Source: Cycas panzhihuaensis (taxonomy: Eukaryota > Cycadophyta). From it: DNA of 64,000 nt. The stretch spans positions 31,007,741 to 31,071,740 of the forward strand of contig CM041465.1 in the NCBI GenBank assembly GCA_023213395.1, read 5' to 3'. Positions 31,768 to 42,560 of the stretch are shown here, in pieces; positions within the stretch are counted from its first letter, which is position 1, and each line of letters opens with the position of its first letter. The translations under genes and the position numbers were made by a program. The notes beneath the pieces were generated by a model, which worked only from the letters and a program-made list of their open reading frames with translations, made no database searches and had not been told where the DNA came from.

Positions 31768-32680
31768 TGTGAAAACTGTATATTTTATTGATCGAAGTGA
31801 TACCACAACCTGTAAGGGTATAGGAAGAAAGTATCCATATAAGAAAGAAAATTACAATTAAGCACTACATAATAAGAGCTGGGAGGAACATATAAAACTT
31901 GGATGACTCTCAAAATATTTCAGCAAAGATGATCAACTCTTTAATACCTAGGAACCCTTTTTAAGCTCTTTAAATTGCGTTGGATTTGCACACAAGTAAC
32001 AACCTTGCATGGTTTTAATGGGGTGTGCTCAAGGAAGAATTGGGCATTTTCGGCAAACAGTGCCCTACATTTGAATCTTGATAGGCTGCACACAATTAAT
32101 GCCCTTATCACTAGAGATGATGGAACTGGATACTAGGTAGGGATATCAATATGCTATTTGAAGCATTTCTGAGCTGGAATTGTTTTTGAGAAATTTATGT
32201 TGCTTTCATATTTTATTTCAAGTGATCCTTGTAAGTTCCCATTGTCCAAAGACGTGAATAATAGTTTCTAGCTTCTTATGTTTGGGACCAAGTAAGTGAA
32301 TAATTAATTAATTTCTTTTCCTAGTAGTTCATCTTTGGTGGGCAGCCTGTGATGAAAAATAAATCAAAAGATGTATTTGGAGTCTTGCCTTGCTTTTCCA
32401 AACTTTTTAAAAACCTCTTGGCCTAGGTGCCATGTAGGGAATTAACCAACTATATGATTTTCTATGTGGAGGGCTAATATTAGAAACATAAAATATTCAA
32501 TTGATTACAAATAGAGAAACTCTAAAATTAGAGTCAATGGGGTGCCCCAAGCAGGTGTGAAACTCAACCATCCAAACCAAGATGATAAAATTGATCATTA
32601 TCTCTTATGGCTACCCTATTTGTAACAATTATTAATTATATTGGTCATTTCGGCTATACAATAGTTGTGGGTTTGCAACA
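31768..32680 (-). repeat. Putative 3' LTR of Gypsy J
   Basis: Bounded by TGTGAAAACTG and TTTGCAACA and followed directly by a purine-tract complement and Gypsy pol end. No partner LTR in the window, so the left limit is a guess. Confidence 0.5.
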
Positions 32681-32689
32681 TGCCCTCCC

Positions 32690-33600
32690 TTCTTGAAAGA
32701 GGACCTTTGCTCCCAAAGCTTAGGATGGTGGTTGATGAAGTTTTGTGACTCCCATGTTGTGTCTTTTGTTAACACACCCTTCCATTTGACAAGATATTTT
32801 GTCACAGTACTGAATCAAAGTTCTTTTGTCATCTTTTGATGATGCATTATGGTTCTATGATGGCTTTCTTTCCTTTGTTAGTGACTAGTAGTTTCATTGT
32901 TGGGCTAATGTTTGGGCCTAGTTGTTTCTTTAAGCTAGAGACGTGTAAGACATTATGCATCCTACTATGAAGGGGAAGATTGAAGGCACAAGCAATCAAT
33001 CTCCCCTATTCGCTTTTGTATCCAAAAGGATCCGTAGAACCATGGTGTGAGCTTATATTTCTCCTACTATTGTAGCAAAATTTGTTTGTATGATTGTAGA
33101 TGCACGCATATCCATTCTTTAACCTCAAATTTCCTTTGTATCTAGTGTTGATATGTTTGTTGTTTCATTTGATTTCTTGTATTGTCATAGTTGGTCTTTA
33201 GTTCCTTAAGCATTTGATTGTCTTTTTAGATCATTTCTTGAGCCATTGGGTTCGATGCCACTGTTTGTATATAATCAATTGCTATTGGGAGTTCGCTTTT
33301 GTATCCAGAAGGATCCGTAGAACCATGGTGTGAGCTTATATTTCTCCTACTATTGTAGCAAAATTTGTTTGTATGATTGTAGATGCACACATATCCATTC
33401 TTTAACCTCAAATTTCCTTTGTATCTAGTGTTGATATGTTTGTTGTTTCATTTGATTTCTTGTATTGTCATAGTTGGTCTTTAGTTCCTTAAGCATTTGA
33501 TTGTCTTTTTAGATCATTTCTTGAGCCATTGGGTTCGATGCCACTGTTTGTATATAATCAATTGCTATTGGGAGTTGATATTTGTATAGTGCAATAAAAA
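32690..33600 (-). pseudogene. Chromodomain and integrase tail of Gypsy J
   Basis: Minus strand at 32690-32830 reads the chromodomain end ('KWKGVLTKDTTWE'-like around 'tgtgactcccatgttgtg' and 'acttgacaaaatatc'), then the integrase C-terminal region. The 283-bp duplication (33011-33576) falls here and, not being a multiple of three, breaks the frame. Confidence 0.7.
33011..33576. repeat. 283-bp direct tandem duplication in Gypsy J
   Basis: 33011-33293 is repeated at 33294-33576 with only two differences seen (ccaaaagga/ccagaagga and gcacgcat/gcacacat). Both contain 'tgtgagcttatatttctcct' and 'ttgagccattgggttcgatg'. Confidence 0.95.
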
Positions 33601-34805
33601 GGGTAATTTGAATTATTAATGATGGTTTATGAATCCACTTTATCTATTTGGTTGGGTTATCCCCTGCGAAACAACATATGTATGTTTCCAAGAATTTGTT
33701 GACTACATCTATTTGACCATCTGTATGGGGGTGGTATGATGTGCTTCTATAGCAAGTTCTGTCCTTGCTAACTTACATAGATTATTCAAAATGATATTGG
33801 TGAATGAGGGATCCCTATTGGAGAGAATCTTCTTGGGAGAATCAAGCAATTTATGGATGTTCCTCGTAAAAATTTTAGTGGCCTACAAAGCATTTCAATT
33901 TGCTTGCATAGTGCGAAGTGGCAACATTTTATGAGGCGATCTACCACTATGAAGATTGTATCTTTTGCTTTTAATTTTGGCAATCAAATAATGAAATTCA
34001 TGGTGATTTCTTTCCATTTCAATTAAGAAATCGATAGCGATAGTAAGGGCCTTAGGTACTATGCACAGTTTGAATTTTGCCTTTGACATGTGCTACATTC
34101 CAATATAAACTTTCTAATATCTTCCTTCATCCTTTTCCAAAAAAGTAATCATCTTAACCTTTCGTATGTTTTTGTGAACCTTGAATGGGCTACTGGTGGT
34201 GCTTGATGATACTCTTGAAGTAGTTTTTCTTTAAAACTTGTAATGTTTGGGACACATTTTATCCTTGTACAATAAGGTATCATTATTGATTTTCTAGTTT
34301 GGGCATGCCATCCTTTGTTACACTTTTTGAGTCGTTGTCTCATATTTGGGTCCCTTGTGTATCCTTGGTGGAGCTATTCAATCCATGAGGGTTGCATGAC
34401 TGTCAAGGTTGCACACTTTTTGTCTTCATATTTTCTTGATAGGGTGTTTGTTATCATATTTTTCCTTTCCTTTCTTATATGCTATATAAATATTGTAATC
34501 TTGGATATTGCATATCCATCTCTATTATTTTTCTAAAGAGTTTGGTCGAGTTAGAAAATACTTTAGGATTTGATGGTTTGTTTTGACCATGAATTTGTTA
34601 AGTATTATTGCCATTTGGCCAATGCTGGAGAATTGCTAGCGTATCTTTGTCATACACGCTCTTAGCTTGATCTCATAGATTCAACTTCTTGCTTCTGAGT
34701 ACGATTGGTTGATCATCTTAAAGAAGTGTTGCCCCGGCTCCTATCCTTGAAGCGTCGCATTTGACTATGAATGGCTATAAAAAGTTTAGTATTGCGAGAT
34801 TTCTA
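33600..34805 (-). pseudogene. Integrase core and RNase H of Gypsy J
   Basis: 33983-33786 with 'KAKDTIFIVVDRLIKCCHF' (integrase first Asp region), 34343-34149 with 'LLQEYHQAPPVAHSRFTKTY' (zinc-binding His-x-x-x-His zone). Near 34745-34800 the reverse strand reads 'PFIVKCDASRIGAGAT', the RNase H start. All decayed. Confidence 0.75.
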
Positions 34806-34857
34806 AGGGGAATTCACATCTTACACACAAATAATATTAATAATATGTATACACAAT
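34806..34857. other. Target segment left of Copia F
   Basis: AT-rich; continues after F at 44758. It ends ACAAT, which resembles ATAGT after F (two transitions). Could be LTR of Gypsy I; not proven. Confidence 0.4.
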
Positions 34858-35233
34858 TGTTAGAATTAATATATGTTCTCATTTTATGTTCACTTAAGTT
34901 CATTTTATATTAGTTGAAGATTCTTCACATGGAATATTTTGGCTCTCAACATTTATTGTGAGAGGTGAGAAAGGACGACAATCAAGTCAAGACAAAGTGG
35001 GTTGTCATCTTGTGTGTATAATGTCTACCATAATATTTGACATTTAGTTAGCTTGTGCTTCTCTCAGAACTAGGCACTCAAGCTATTGTTAGCATTCTCG
35101 TAGTCTATATATTTGATGTATTAGTCTATGCTATTCAATGAGAATTCCATGAGAATTTGGAGAGTTGTTATTCACGAGTATTTTCTCATTTTTTGCTATG
35201 AATGCATGTGGTTAATGCTGTGAATATTGTTTT
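34858..35233 (+). repeat. 5' LTR of Copia F, first part
   Basis: TGTTAGAATTAATATATG start; matches 44368-44743 including 'atgttcacttaagttcattt', 'aaagtgggttgtcatctt' and 'tatatatttgatgtattag'. Element E interrupts it 23 bases before its end. Confidence 0.92.
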
Positions 35234-35694
35234 TGTTAAGAAGTTACACCTTATGCATATTTGAAACATATACAAAGAACGAAAAATAAAAAAAGTACAT
35301 AGTCAAAAATATGGAGAAGATTCTCCATGAATTGAATATCTAAAAATGAAGTACAATGGCTCTTTATATAGTGCGGTCAAGACCTTCACATTGTAGTCGA
35401 CCTCATGAGGAGAAAATATCTTTATACTAAAACCGACTTCAATGATACAAAATACAATAACCATTTACACCATAACATAATTTATTCTGGCCAACTTACT
35501 TATATTCTGACTTCCTTCCATATAAACTAGGATGTTCATACTGAACTTTGGTATATTATAGGCTGACCTACAAACAAGTATATTATTCATTCTAGCTGAC
35601 TTACATTTAGTACAATAGATATATTTTGAGAACATATTTATTGATGTTTTGATTCTAGCGTTTGTCCTTAGTCAGATGTGCATTATTTTTAACA
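35234..35694 (-). repeat. 3' LTR of element E
   Basis: 461 bp, TGTTAAGAAGTTACACC to TTTTTAACA in plus reading; pair of 39334-39782 with many substitutions and small indels. Confidence 0.92.
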
Positions 35695-35988
35695 CCCTCC
35701 CCTAATGCAGATTCTAATGCTTTGCCTTGATGTCTGAAAGTTTTGTTGTTGTTTTGAATTTGTAGCGCTTGATTTTATGAATCATTTTGAAGATCATATT
35801 TGAAACCTGATATTAGTCTAGATCTCCAACTTGTCTTGTCGCTCTAGATTTGTAGGATTTGAACTTTTGAACTTGATCTTTAACTTGTTTTCTTTGTTGT
35901 ATCAATTCTAGAATGAAAGTGCTTGACTTTGGCATGTTTGATTATCCTTTTTTTGTGCATCTGAATTCTTCATCACTTGTATAGTTTT

Positions 35989-37330
35989 CTAGAGCATCGT
36001 AGATTCAATTTTACTTGAGTATGGATCTTGCAATATCTTTTTTGTTTCAAAAAATTCTACTTCAATTTCTTTGAACTTTGATTTAGCTGAAGTAGATTGA
36101 ACCATACCGTGGTCTCCATCTTGAACTGAGAAAACAACTTTCCTTTTCCTTGAATGATCTTCAACCCTGCTGTTTTGCGATAGATACATCCTTTGTCGAC
36201 TTCTCTTTCTAAACCATCCAACTTGGTTTACAACTAAGGATGAACGATAAGTGACTAAGGAAGAACAATATTTTTAGAATCTGTTGGCAGTCTTAACTCC
36301 TTTGATTACTGCTCCCCTATCATTAATATTGTTATCAACATGCTCATCAAAGGATAGTTTTTCACTTATCTTCTCATCAATAGTCTTACTAGCAATGAAT
36401 TTATCCAAAGGTCTTCTACATACTTCAACATGTTTTTGGAATATTTTGACAATATCAGCTTTACAATTTTGTCGTGCTAAGTCGATTGAAATCTCCTTGC
36501 TTGATCCTTCTGCATTATAAGCTCTTTTTTTCAGATCATCAGCAATGAAGCGTCTCATTGGCCAATTGAGGATGTATTGCTCTTAATGAGAGGCTATAGG
36601 CATCTTTAAAATTGCTTTGGAATTCTTGTGGAAAGAATGCATGTAGATGTGCATGCAATATTTGGATGCAATTCATTGGAATCGCGAAGAGAGTCTATAA
36701 GTACATGCTTTGATTTCAGCATTATGTTGAAGGAGTAGAGTATGATGGAAATCCTCTTCACTAAAAATACCTTTAGCGGAAAGCATAATCGCATTTGAAA
36801 CAATTAAAGCTTGACATATCATTGAAGAAAAACCAAACATCATTGTTCTGCTCAATACATGCACTTCATCACTGTGGTATGAAATTCTTTGTACAACATC
36901 ATCTAGATTTTCACTTCTTCTCCTTAGGCTACCTGTTGAGGCTAAGGCTTGATCAAAAGCTTCATCATTTGTTGTATCACATTCCACTATTCCAAATGTA
37001 ACAATTTTGTTGTTGAAGACGTTTTTTTACTACTCTTGTAGAGTATGCTAAGATGACTTGAATCTAGTTAATAATGAAAAAAAATTTCATGCTTCATGAA
37101 AACATAAGAAATCTTGTGCAAATACAATCAATTGTAAGACCTAACAATAGTTGCAATCTAGCAAAAAGTTTTTTCATTGAAATTTTGGCTGCAATATCTA
37201 TTATCAACAGAATAGCCCTATGACTACATCGTATTTTCAATGAAACATGAGATAAATCTACGACAACATCTCTAGGTTCATCATTTTTCTCTGAATGACC
37301 AAATACCATCAGATTTCTAGAGTCGTTCAA
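35989..37330 (-). pseudogene. Unrecognised coding region of element E
   Basis: Chain of open minus-strand frames downstream of the gag-like gene: 37330-37094 ('GHSEKNDEPRDVVVDLSHVS'), 36987-36673 ('DDVVQRISYHSDEVHVLSRT', 'GIFSEEDFHHTLLLQHNAEI'), 36558-36274 ('RRFIADDLKKRAYNAEGSSK', 'EVCRRPLDKFIASKTIDEKI') and 36189-35989 ('DHSRKRKVVFSVQDGDHGMV'). Composition is that of real protein, with frame changes between pieces. No domain recognised and no retroviral enzyme motif. May be an element-specific second gene or captured host coding sequence. Confidence 0.4.
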
Positions 37331-37395
37331 TTTTCTTGAAAACGAAACTTTTTCATCAAAACAGGATTCATTTGTTAGAACAGATTTATATACTT

Positions 37396-37905
37396 TTACA
37401 ACGTTAACTTTTTTTGATGATTCATTCTCACCATAGGTTTACTATTTTCTTTTTCCTTCTTAGCTTTTCTTTTGAGTTTCTTCTTTTGATTCTTAGTCAG
37501 GTTATTGCATACATTCTGTTCTTTCTTTGAAGTAATTAAATTAGTGACTTTTTTTATATCAACAAATTTATCATCCTCTTTTCTTTTTTCGATCTTCTTA
37601 GTATCTTTTCCAAGGACGATCTTTTCATCATTTTGTGACTTTTCTTTATGAGGAGCAAACAAACTCTTTAGAACTTTGAATGCTTCCCTTATAGTATATT
37701 GACCATAAATGCTTATATTCCTGATTCTAAACTCTTCAATAAGACGCCCAAATATATCATTATTCAAGGTATAATATATACAATAAAGTGTATCAACATT
37801 TTTAGCCTTAAGCTCTTCTTTTCCTTTCTCTTGTTCTAAAGTTAACTGAGTAGCAAAATGGATAGGTTTTGATTCTAAATAGCCTTTAAAAATAAAATTC
37901 CACAA
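37396..37905 (-). pseudogene. gag-like gene of element E
   Basis: 169 open codons: 'MWNFIFKGYLESKPIHFATQ', 'LEQEKGKEELKAKNVDTLYC', 'GRLIEEFRIRNISIYGQYTI', 'AFKVLKSLFA', then Lys-rich, with 'NLTKNQKKKLKRKAKK' at about 37490-37440. The middle resembles a Copia gag helix pattern (AKEAFKVLKSLF-like 'TIREAFKVL'). The start is uncertain; upstream residues may continue past 37905 in another frame. The basic motif is nearly identical to that of element C. Confidence 0.6.
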
Positions 37906-38529
37906 CTTTATGCAAAATCAAATGATTTATTAACTTCCTTGACTACTCAACATAATTCTCCTCATTCAACCTTACCGGGTCTGGATAAGGTTCAATTGTA
38001 ACAATAATTGTATCATTGAATGTTTTTATATTCCTCCCTCAAATTAAGGCTCACTGCATAAATTCTTTAATTTGGGAAGCTCAAATCTTCTGGGTACTAC
38101 TTCTAGTCTTTGTAATAATGATAATGGTTACCAACTAGTTTTTTTTCTTACTTCTTACTGATACATGTAAGGCTTGAAATATTAAAGTAGTTATCAACCT
38201 TAAATATGATTGAATTTTGTTTCGAATGATTGCAGATTCAATATAGACTTTCTTCTAAAGCTTTGCAGTAATGAAGATGTCTGCATAGTGGTCATGAACC
38301 AATGAAAACATCACTCAACCTTTATACTCAACTCAACAGACTTGATAAGAAATTCAGTTGTAAAAGACTATGAAAAGCTGAAGAAACTCGGTTTTGTTTT
38401 TAATGAAGGCATATGATAGAAACTTTTCACTGAGGCATAAGAATACACATCCTTAGTTGAATATATAAATTGTTTACTTTTGATCTAATGACATACATTA
38501 CATCATATACTCAACCTTTACAACATATT

Positions 38530-39070
38530 TAGCCTCAACAATATGTAATTATTGGAATAGATGTACTCAGTAGTATGTAACTAACACTTTATAGTATGTT
38601 ACTAGTAGTATAACTCAACTTAGCAAAATAATATTTTTTTAGTAGTATACATAACCAATACAAGCAATAGATATATGTTCTTAACAGTATGTATAACTAA
38701 TGGAATTTGTCTTATGACCATCAGAATTCAACAGTAACATTGTAAAAATAGCAGTATGTATATAACTAGTAAAATTTAGTTTATGACCAACTTTCAACAT
38801 ATGACTAGCAGTAACAGTGTAAAAACAATAGTATGGTTTCAGTAATATATATAATCAACAATATAACTAGTAGAATTCAACTTGTGACTAATAGATTTCA
38901 GCATATAACCAGAGGTAACAACAACAGATATATGGCATAAACATAATAATATGAACCTTAAAAACAACAGATCATAATCAACCAAAAAACAACAAATAAA
39001 TTTGATTTTTTGACAGTAGATGGTAACAGATTTCAACATAAAACAATAATAGATTTTAGTAGATTTACTA
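38530..39070. repeat. Degenerate tandem repeats, about 80-bp unit
   Basis: At least three units line up: around 38690-38760, 38750-38830 and 38825-38930, each with AGTATGTATA-, AACTAGTA-, TATGACCA- and TAACAGTG-like steps. Confidence 0.55.
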
Positions 39071-39320
39071 GATAACAAATTTACCAATGGACAACAGCCT
39101 TTTAAACAACAAATTATGTTAAAAAAAAAATATGAGAAAATCTTAGCTTAATTGCATATTTAAATTTAGTTTGAAATCTGAATTCAGGATAATCCTGTCA
39201 GGGTAGCCACATGAAATGTTAGACTCGATTGATTTTAGGACATATCTAGTCTCTTCTACTCTTCTAGCAAACTTGACTACTAGTACAGATAACATGACAT
39301 AAGTGAGATAACCAGAAACC

Positions 39321-39333
39321 CTGTTCTATACTA
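39321..39333 (-). other. Decayed primer binding site of element E
   Basis: Reverse complement near here reads TAGTATAGAACAGGG, alignable with TGGTATCAGAGCAGG with about three changes. Confidence 0.5.
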
Positions 39334-39782
39334 GGTTAAGAAATTACACCTTATGTATATCTGAAACACATACAAACAATGAAAAATAGTAGAAGTGTAG
39401 AGCCAAAAATATGGAGAGGACTTTCCCAATTTAATATCCAAAAATGAAGTACAAAGTCTTTTTATATAATATGGTCAAGACCCTCACATTATGGCCAACC
39501 TCATGAGGAGAAATATCTTTATACCAAAACTGGCGTCAATGATACAAAACCATTTACACCATAATATAATTTATTCTGGCTAACTTATTTAGATTCTAGC
39601 CTACTTCTATATAAACTAGAATGCTCATACTAAACTTGGTTATATTGTAGGCTGACCTATAGACAAGTGCATTACTCATTCTAGTCAACTTACATATAGC
39701 ACAATAGATACCTTTTGAGACCTATTTATTAATGTCTTAATTCTAGAGTTTGTCCTCAGTTAGATGTGCATTATTTTTAACA
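39334..39782 (-). repeat. 5' LTR of element E
   Basis: 449 bp partner of 35234-35694, shared 'caaaaatatggagagga'-like, 'aaaaatgaagtacaa' and 'agatgtgcattatttttaac' blocks. Confidence 0.92.
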
Positions 39783-39805
39783 ACCTTAATTCAATTTTTC
39801 TTATA
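39783..39805 (+). repeat. 5' LTR of Copia F, last 23 bases
   Basis: 'ccttaattcaatttttctta' aligns with the last bases of the 3' LTR (44735-44757). Confidence 0.75.
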
Positions 39806-39820
39806 TGGTATCATAGCAAG
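39806..39820 (+). other. Primer binding site of Copia F
   Basis: TGGTATCATAGCAAG, one mismatch to the initiator-Met tRNA motif in the first 12 bases. Confidence 0.85.
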
Positions 39821-40619
39821 TTTGTTAACCTTTATCCATCTCATATTGACAAATTTTTGAGAAACAATTATAGAGATTTGATTGTTTAAATACAATTGAT
39901 TGACTTTGGGCATATTTTGCTCTTGCTTTTGGCGTGATTTGCTCTCTAGTGTGTATGGCTCACTTGGGCGTGGTACGACTCATACGAGTCATTGAAGCGC
40001 ATTTCAACTATCGTGGGTGCTCATTTTATTAAAAAATCGTTCATTTGTGAGTAAAAATCTCTCGTACTATAGTTTTCTCAATGTTGGGCGATCAATTGTA
40101 AGCTCAATGCATTGATTTGACATCCATTTTCATTTGTACAAGGCCACTATTCATTCAACTAGGCAGGTGACCAATTTATGTTTACATAAGCGATTGTGAG
40201 TAGAACGTGATACAAAAGCCTAGCAATAGAATATTTGTTGTAATTGTCATGTCAAGAAGAGTCTAGTTGTGAAGTTTCATCGCATTATGAGGCATGCGTA
40301 ATGAGTTTATGATCAATTGAAGCTCAAAAAAGTCACTCAACCAATCTTTGTGATCATTTTTCTTTTTTTAGTTAAAACTTTTTCTAATATTTTTTAACTT
40401 GAACTAAAGTGAAGTGATTTAAAGTTATTTTACCATTTATTTAATCATTTTGACTTTAGAAAAAGCTTTTTTCATTGTATTTTTTTGCTTTTTAAAATTT
40501 GATCTCTGTACAAAGCTTGTAAAAGACCTTGCAATCACTTAGTAATATTTTTAATTTACACTTTACAATCATTTAATTATAGTTTTTTAAATATTTCTTC
40601 CTTTTTAATATTTTTCATT
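39821..40619 (+). other. Leader of Copia F
   Basis: About 800 AT-rich bases, no gene recognised. Confidence 0.55.
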
Positions 40620-41370
40620 ATGTCTTCTGTAAATATTGTTGGCTATATTTTGCTAGAATCATAGATATTAGATGAAAAAAATTATGTAGTCAAAAAATTT
40701 AAAATTCTAAACATTTTGGCTTTGCATAAGCTAAAAGATATTGTTGAAAGAAACAACATTAAGCTAGAAATTTAGCAAATTGATGACCTTGAACTTATAG
40801 CTTGGGAAGACAAAAATCTTAGAGTATTGGCAATCATCAATTTGTTAGTATCAGATGAGGTAATTACTCGTCTCCAAGGCAATCATCAATTTTTGTAATC
40901 TTCTGTGTTCTTATAAAATGCATGTTGCTAACTTTATCTCTTCTCATCTACAAAAATTAAAAGAGAGGAGAAAAATTAATTGTTGTAGGTGAAAAAGTTG
41001 CAAATAAAGAGCTAATTAACATTACTTTAAATAGCCTTAATGAATGCTATCATATATTTGTAACTAGTTTATGTCTCACTATCCGACCTCAACCCTTTAC
41101 TTTTGATGAGTTTGGAGACTTATTCCTGCATGGAGAGCAACAAATTGGTTGTTATGGTGGTGAGAACATTAATGTTATGGTGTTTTCCTCTAAATTTAAA
41201 AGATAACACCTAATAATTCTTCAAAGCAACGGAATAATCATTTAGAGCAATGGTTGCAAGACAACAATAGTAATGCACAAAAAATAAAATGTGATGTTGT
41301 ATACAATTATTGTAATAGGAAATAACATTTAGAGAAGTGTTCGAAGAAAAAATCAAATAAAATGAAAAAT
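40620..41370 (+). pseudogene. gag of Copia F
   Basis: From ATG 40620: 'MSSVNIVGYILLES', stop, 'ILDEKNYVVKKFKILNILA', 'AWEDKNLRVLAIINLLVSDE', then in another frame a capsid-like part to 41160 and a knuckle remnant 'YNYCNRK', stop, 'HLEKCSKKKS' at about 41300-41355, with the first Cys read as Tyr. Frameshifts near 40890 and 40970. Confidence 0.8.
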
Positions 41371-42560
41371 ACCCTTGTTTTGTTTACTAATGGTAAAGAC
41401 AAAGTGTCTTTTTCTTAATCCATAATTTTGTGAGTGATATGTGCATTCTGATGTATCAAAACACATTATTTATTGTAGAGATTAGATTAAAGATTTGTAG
41501 GATTGTCAACTTCCTCCTATTATACTTGTGATAACAGTCAACATTAGGTTGTTGGATGTGAGACCATATATCTTCGTCAGTCCGAGTATGTAACTTTTAA
41601 AATTGCTAATGCTTGGCTTGTACCCTCATTTAAGCACAATTTGCTTTCTGTCAATAATATTACTAAGCAGAAATTTATTATAGAATTCAATGAACCAAAG
41701 TGTATGATTAAAAAAAATAATGTTGCAATTCCTCAAGGTGTCTAAGAGAATGGTGTTTATAAATTCTCTAACATATACGACAAAGATTTGCCATTAATTG
41801 AAACAATTGACAAAGTTTGTAAAGTAACACTAGAAACCCTTTCAGAAGTCTATGTGGTAAACAAAAGACATTTTAGAGGTGGTTCTCTTTGACCTATGTG
41901 GCCCTATTTCAAGATCTTCATTTGGAGGAGGACAATATTTTATCACATTTATTGATGACTTTACTAGAAGATGTTGGGTCTATCTTCTAAAACACAAATC
42001 AAAAGCTTTTACAAAGTTAAAGGAATTCAATGTTGAAATTGAAAATCATTTTGACAAAAAACTCAAGACTAGCGAAAGCAAATATCTATCTACTGAATTC
42101 ACTAACTTTTGCAAAAGTCATGGTATCAAACATTAATTTACAATAGCATACACCTCACAATAGAATGGCGTAGTAGAGCGGAATAATCGTACCATTATGA
42201 AAATAGCACAATGTATGATGAAGGCAAAAGATGCCCCTAAAGGTCTTTGGGAAGAAGTTGTTCATACAATAGTGTATTTGTTGAACTACCAAGGTAGTTC
42301 AAAATGTGACTCCTTAAGAAGCCTAGACTAATTTAAAACCTTCTATTGCTTATCTTTGCATTTTTGAATGTATAACTTATGCATATGTGCCTAATGAAAA
42401 AAGGCACAAACTTGATAACAAGAATAAAAAATGTATTGTTGTCGAGTGTAACTTGACATTAAAAACATATAGGCTTTGGAGTCTCACTAAGAAGAAAATC
42501 ATTCTTACTAGAGATGTACTATTTACAAAACTAATCAAGATGATTAGATAATTGTGCCCA
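41371..42560 (+). pseudogene. Protease and integrase of Copia F
   Basis: The protease site near 41446-41470 reads 'HSDVSKHIIY' where DSGASKH is expected, so the catalytic Asp is lost. Integrase: 41879-42136 open with 'VLFDLCGPISRSSFGGGQYF', 'FIDDFTRRCWVYLLKHKSKA' (first Asp), second region 'SESKYLSTEFTNFCKSHGIK' (Asp-Gly lost), 'GVVERNNRTIM'-like at 42167-42200, 'NEKRHKLDNKNKKCIVVE' (42395-42445) and 'KKKIILTRDVLF' (42490-42525). Confidence 0.85.

Larger units (their letters stand above)
31768..34805 (-). mobile_element. Gypsy LTR retrotransposon J, 5'-truncated
   Basis: Minus-strand Gypsy with putative 3' LTR at 31768-32680, purine tract complement 'tgccctcccttcttgaaag', chromodomain and integrase to about 34340 and RNase H to about 34800, where homology stops near 'gcgagatttctaagg'. 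RT, protease, gag and 5' LTR are missing. It carries an internal 283-bp tandem duplication. Confidence 0.75.
37906..39333 (-). other. Leader of element E with minisatellite-like repeats
   Basis: No gene recognised. 38530-39070 is filled with related, degenerate units sharing 'agtatgtatataactagtar', 'ttcaacatatgactag' and 'taacagtgtaaaa'. The last 13 bases before the 5' LTR form a decayed primer site. Confidence 0.55.
35234..39782 (-). mobile_element. Pol-less LTR retrotransposon E
   Basis: Minus-strand element of 4.55 kb with LTRs 35234-35694 and 39334-39782, purine tract complement CCCTCCCCTA after the left LTR and a decayed primer site at 39321-39333. It encodes a gag-like protein (37905-37396) and further reading frames (37330-35989), but no protease, integrase, RT or RNase H. 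Flanks GTTTT and ACCTT both map to GCTTT of the intact F LTR, so an eroded duplication is likely. Shares the NQKKKLKRKAKK motif with element C although LTRs differ. Confidence 0.82.
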
